Under the pieces are notes generated by a model. The model was not told the DNA's origin. It saw only the letters and a list, made by a program, of their open reading frames with translations, and did not search any database. A stretch of 47,719 nucleotides of DNA from Pseudomonadota bacterium. Its GTDB lineage: Bacteria > Tectomicrobia > Entotheonellia > Entotheonellales > Entotheonellaceae. The position numbers and the translations under genes were made by a program. This document shows, in pieces, positions 43,817 to 47,719 of the stretch. How positions within the stretch are numbered: the stretch's first letter is position 1; each line of letters opens with the position of its first letter. The DNA is taken from the NCBI GenBank assembly GCA_005777235.1, contig SXND01000063.1, positions 1 through 47,719 of the forward strand. The letters are read 5' to 3'.

Positions 43817-44812
43817 ATACTGTAGACAGAGAACAGTATGGACACGATGCCCTGTGTCGCATGCCTACACGGGGGATGTGGGTGTGCTTCCATGCCGTGC
43901 ACCAGACGCGGTGTGCTTTGCGCGCCTCTTTTGGATGGAGACCGCCGTGGTGGCATGCCGCGTGCCCCAGACAGACCCACGGCCGTCTCCCCAGAGGAGA
44001 GGACAGGCAGCAACACAGCGTCCTCCCCTAGCCTCAGAAGCCATGTGTGCTTGTTGTGCCCACCATGTTGTTGCATTGCTGCGCGCCTTGCAAGCACTGT
44101 GGGAGCATGATGGCGCGGAGGCATCGCTGCACGCCGCTGAGCACTCAGCCCCCCTTCCTCCCATCACGCCTCATAGGATGGCTAAGATTGAGAGCACACA
44201 TGATCCGTCTCTGCTCTATGCGTCATGAGATTTGCTATGTTGCAGGTCGTCTGTGGGGCAATCCCTTGGAATATTTCCGGCGTTTGTCCCTGGGTACGCT
44301 CTCCCTGGCTTCCCTGAGAGGCCAGGAACCCAGACTCCATGCCCTGTGATATACCTGTACCTTTCCATGGGCTGATATCTTGTAAGGCACCATGCAGTAC
44401 TGCACGGCTCTTCGCCACAGGGATACCTTGTTGTATCCTTTTGATACTTCAGGCTCTTTGAACTTCTCTCACATCTTGCGATGCATGCATGATTTCCTCT
44501 AAGATGGTCATGTTCACCTCCTTGGCGTAGAGGTGTCTTATACACATCTCATTGAGGAGATCTATAGATACGCTTTCTTGTGTCGCCAATCCGTTGCTCC
44601 ACAACACGGTTCATAGAAGTGCCCTAAAGCAACATGAAGCTGTGGTAAGCTCAGTAAAAATTGCATCTTGACAAAAGACAGGTTGCGTACTACGCTCATA
44701 TTTGTACTGTAAGTACCTTTATATCTTGCCCTGGGTGGCTAGTGATGCAACAGGACAGAAAGCAGAGGGAAGGGAGGGAATCACATGTTTCGGCTCATTG
44801 TAGGATTTTTTT
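43817..44812. other. Gene-free stretch of about 1 kb
   Basis: I see no supported gene. Frames in this part are short, overlap on both strands and have unconvincing composition. Base composition becomes more AT-rich from about 44400, as in a promoter region. The last part must contain the promoter of the fungalysin gene. A T-run of nine lies at 44806-44814. Confidence 0.45.
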
Positions 44813-47580
44813 TTGGGTCAATATGTACCGAAGAGGGGCATCCCGCGCTGGAGTCTCGGCGTAGGCATGCTCTGCTGTATGGGCGTGTTGCAGCCCCTCA
44901 GCCTGTGGGGACAAGTGATGCGATCAGCGGCAATGACTGCGGGAGGTGGGCTGCCGAACTTCGACGTGCGCGTTGCAAAAGAGGGACAGGCGCTGCGGGA
45001 GGCGCTGCAGGTCTCCAGGGTCGATCCGAAACGGGATGCCGCACTCACCGAGGCCATGGCGACTGCCGCGGCGCGGTTACAGGCGGAGATTCCCGGACTC
45101 CTGGTCGAACGGCATCCCGTGCTGGGGGGGGCCGAAGTGCTCAGCGCCCGCGGCGGCTTTCTCACCGCAGCGGCGCCGGGAGCGAATCCGGAGCAGGTCG
45201 TCCGGGAGTTTCTTGCGGCGAACGCCGGACTCTATGGCATGGCGCCGCGGCAGGTGGATGACCTGGTGACAACGGCCAATTATACCAATCCAGCGGGGAA
45301 TCTGAGTTGGGTGACCCTGGCGCAGTCCGTGCAGGGCATCCCGGTATTCCGCGGAGAAATCCGGGCGACCGTGACCGCCGACGGGGCCGTCGCCTCCTTG
45401 ACGGGCGAAGTGGCGGTGGGCCTGGATCCCGCGGGCCTCGGGGCTCCGACCATGGCCCCGGAGCAGGCGATCCAGCGCGCCGCCCAGCACCTGGGGGTGG
45501 ATGTTGCGGCGGTGCCCGCGTTGCTTGAGCGCCGGAGTGCCGGGTTGCAGTGGAAGTTCGCCCGCGGCCCATTCACCGACGATATCACGGTAGACCTCGT
45601 CGTCTTTCCGCTGGCTCCCGGCAAGGCCGTGCTGGCATGGCAGGTGCTGCTGTGGCAGAAGGTGGCGGCGTATTACCTCCTGGTGGATGACGCGACCGGG
45701 GAGCTCCTGTTCCGCAAGAACATCACTAACGATCAATCCCAGACGGCCACCTACTCGGTCTATGGCAGCGACAGCCCGGCGCCCCTCTCTCCCTCGAACG
45801 CCACCCCTGGCAGTGGCATCCAGGGGGCCGCGGTGGCGCGGACGTCGTTTACCGTCGTCAGTGAGGGCGCGGTCTTCAATAATCTCGGCTGGATTCCGGA
45901 TGGCTCCTGCGTCACTACGGGGAATAACGTCGATGCTGGGCTGGACATTGACGGCGTGAACGGCATTGATGCCGCCGGACGCGTGACCGGCGTTGCCGGC
46001 GGGCCCAGTCCGAGTTGCCGCAATTTCGTCTTTGCCTATAACCCGCCACCGGGCGGAGCCGATGTGCCCACTGGCGCGGCCTACCGCCAGGGCATTGTGA
46101 CCGATCTGTTTTTCTGGTCGAATCGTGTGCACGACCGGCTCTATAGCCTTGGGTTTACTGAGGCAGCGCGGAATTTCCAGAATGATAACTTTGGACGCGG
46201 TGGCCTCGGCGTAGACTATGTGCGCGCTGAGGCGCAGGACTCGTCGGGGACAAACAACGCCAACTTCGCCACCCCCGCCGACGGCACCCTGCCACGGATG
46301 CAGATGTACATCTTCACTGGGCCGACGCCGGATCGCGATGGGGATCTGGATCATGATATCGTCATCCATGAGCTGGGCCATGGCCTCTCCAATCGGCTGA
46401 TAGGGAACGGCGCGGGCCTGACCAATCAGCAAGGTCAAGGGATGGGGGAAGGCTGGTCCGACTTCTACGCCCTGGCGCTGTTGTCCGAGCCCGGAGATAA
46501 TCCCAACGACGTCTATGCTGCAGGCGCCTACGCTACCTTGAATTTGGTAGGTTTTGCCTTCACCGACAATTATTTCTACGGCATCCGGCGCTTTCCCTAC
46601 GCCACCAACATGGCTGTGAACCCGATGACCTTTGCGGACATTGATCCAGGCCAGATCAATCTCGGCGGCGGGGCGCCGCCTAACCCGCTTTTTGCTGGCA
46701 GTGATGCCTTCGAGGTGCATAATGTCGGGGAAATCTGGGCCGTGATGCTGTGGGAGGCGCGGGCCAACATCATCGCGCGGCTGGGAGCGGCGGCGGGGAA
46801 TACGCGCATGCTGCAAGTCGTCACCGATGGCATGAAGCTCACGCCCAACGCTCCGACCTTTGTGCAGGCGCGTAACGCTATCCTGCAGGCCGACGGCGCC
46901 GGCTTTGCCGGGGCCGATGAGGTCGATTTGTGGCGCGGCTTTGCCAAGCGCGGCCTGGGGTTTTCCGCCGTGGCCCCGGCGTCGAGTTCCGCCACGCTGA
47001 CCGGCGTGGTCGAGGCCTTCGACCTGCCGTTGACCACCGGCACCGTGGCCTTCGCCGATACGGCGGGCGGCAATGGCAATGGTTTTATCGATCCCGGCGA
47101 GACCATTGCGCTGACGCTCCCGGCAGTGAACCAGTTTGCCTTCACGGCGTTGACGAGTGTCTCCGGTACGCTGGCGACGGTGACGCCGGGGATCACGCTG
47201 ACCCAGGCCGCCAGCGCGTACGGCAGCATAGCTGCTGGCGCCACGGCTCCCGGCACAGCGTATCAGTTCCAGGTGGCCGCAGGTGTGCCGTGTGGCACGT
47301 TGATTACCTTCACCATGACCGTGACCTCCGCGCAGGGGGTGAGCGCCACGCGCACGCTCCAACTCCGCGTCGGCCAGGCAGTAGTCGGCGCGCCGACGAC
47401 CTTTACGTACAGTGGTGCGCCGGTGGCGATTCCGGATCTCGGGACTGCGACCGCTACCCTGACGGTCCCTGGGACGCTGACGGTCGGTGATATCAATCTC
47501 AACTTGACCAACATCACCCACACGTTCATCGGCGACCTGGTGGTGCAGTTAGTAGCGCCAGATGGCACGAACATTCCCTT
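44813..47580 (+). pseudogene. M36 fungalysin-type metalloprotease, interrupted by an IS
   Basis: The start is uncertain. TTG 44813 gives a signal peptide with a positive N-terminus (VPKRGIPRW) before hydrophobic SLGVGMLCCMGVLQPLSL. The first ATG is 44867. Next comes a fungalysin/thermolysin propeptide (NLSWVTLAQSVQGIPVFRGEIRATVTADGAV) and PepSY-like part. The M36 catalytic domain has the zinc motif HELGHGLSNRL (from 46367), third ligand region GMGEGWSDFYAL, and VHNVGEIWAVMLWEA. A beta-rich region leads to a P-domain-like FIGDLVVQLVAPDGTN. There the protease homology stops and IS sequence begins (about 47581). Such enzymes are secreted general proteases. This copy lacks its end, but the catalytic domain is whole. 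Confidence 0.85.
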
Positions 47581-47719
47581 AACTCACCTTACGCGACTGG
47601 AACGAAAAAAGTGTAGAATCGCCCGTATGAAATCACAACCGATAGCAGATTTGTATTCCGACTACTTGCTGGCGTCGTTTGGGGCGACCACGGCTACCGG
47701 GCTGAGCGCACTGCTGGAA
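47581..47719 (+). mobile_element. Left part of an IS inserted into the protease gene
   Basis: After about 47580 the reading no longer fits the protease. A new coding start at ATG 47627 (MKSQPIADLYSDYLLASFGATTATGLSALLE) has the N-terminus of DDE transposases of the DLYxDYLxxSFgxxTATGLSxLL type (IS4/IS701-like). The terminal repeat should lie between 47575 and 47626. The rest is outside the window. Confidence 0.65.
47627..47719 (+). CDS. Transposase N-terminus (IS4/IS701-like), cut by window edge
   Basis: 31 codons to the window end, with DLYSDYLLASFGATTATGLSALLE matching the conserved N-terminal block of this transposase type. It lies in the same direction as, and by chance in the same frame as, the protease it interrupts. 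Confidence 0.6.
   Translation, partial: MKSQPIADLYSDYLLASFGATTATGLSALLE

Noticed and set aside
43838..44545. Several 80-130 codon frames on both strands downstream of the transposase fragment
   Set aside because: They overlap each other, lack ribosome sites and show no recognisable motifs.
44530..44555. TCTTATACACATCT, 14 bases identical to part of the Tn5 mosaic end used in library adapters
   Set aside because: The bases on both sides do not continue the mosaic end or any adapter, so an adapter artefact is not supported. A chance match or a distant IS50-type end remains possible.
45077..47521. 814-codon open frame on the minus strand
   Set aside because: It is the antisense shadow of the fungalysin gene in GC-rich sequence, with Arg/His/Gly-rich translation and no domain resemblance.
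1..47719. CRISPR arrays and tRNA or rRNA genes
   Set aside because: Read through for regularly spaced repeats and for RNA gene signatures; none could be supported.

Overview
The window looks like a piece of chromosome from a Gram-negative (diderm), GC-rich bacterium with a lot of mobile DNA. A complete-looking type VI secretion (T6SS) operon, an OmpA-type anchor, lipoprotein signals and a sigma-54 activator indicate the diderm envelope. The gene style (large IS load, GC-rich intergenic palindromes, a plant-like cystathionine gamma-synthase, a caspase-like protease and a fungalysin) would suit an environmental or symbiotic lineage such as a Tectomicrobia-like or deltaproteobacteria-like organism. 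That assignment is a guess from style only; no rRNA or other marker gene is present.

Left part, 1-9.4 kb. A TnpB (IS605 OrfB type) gene runs off the left edge. It is followed by a Uma2-type nuclease, a flavodoxin, a 5'-truncated ROK kinase joined to a 3'-truncated TIR gene, a gamma-glutamyltransferase-family enzyme, a cystathionine gamma-synthase, a small PepSY membrane protein and a secreted protein that appears to start at CTG.

Middle, 9.4-37.7 kb: a T6SS island, almost all on the minus strand. Transcription order is ompA-like, tssK, tssL (with BON and DUF4384-like C-terminal domains), tssM, tssA, tssB, tssC, tssE (two gp25-like domains), tssF, tssG, tssH/clpV (broken by one in-frame amber codon), a sigma-54 activator, hcp, vgrG, a DUF4123 adaptor and PAAR. 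Beyond a plus-strand ankyrin lipoprotein come the relic of a TIR-NTPase gene, then a small helical protein, a lipase-type effector and an ankyrin protein. The last group reads as an effector cassette with candidate immunity genes. A sigma-70-like promoter precedes the ompA-like gene, and a sigma-54-like promoter precedes hcp. This suggests that the apparatus is made from the first, while hcp and the genes after it are boosted by the activator encoded beside them. No tssJ is present.

Right part, 37.7-47.7 kb: an IS graveyard. A 1.17 kb IS630-family element has clear inverted repeats and TA targets. Next to it is a second IS630-type relic, abutted by a 1.5 kb IS4/IS50-like element with CTGA-type ends. 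A secreted caspase-like (C14) protein with a DUF4384 domain follows, broken by a frameshift and a TGA and flanked by inverted REP-like repeats. After REP-like palindromes, another transposase fragment and about 1 kb without recognisable genes, an M36 fungalysin metalloprotease begins. It is cut off by another IS at the right edge.

Many genes in the window carry single-base lesions (clpV, caspase, transposases). Either this is a decaying, IS-rich region or the assembly contains residual errors; reads covering each lesion would decide.
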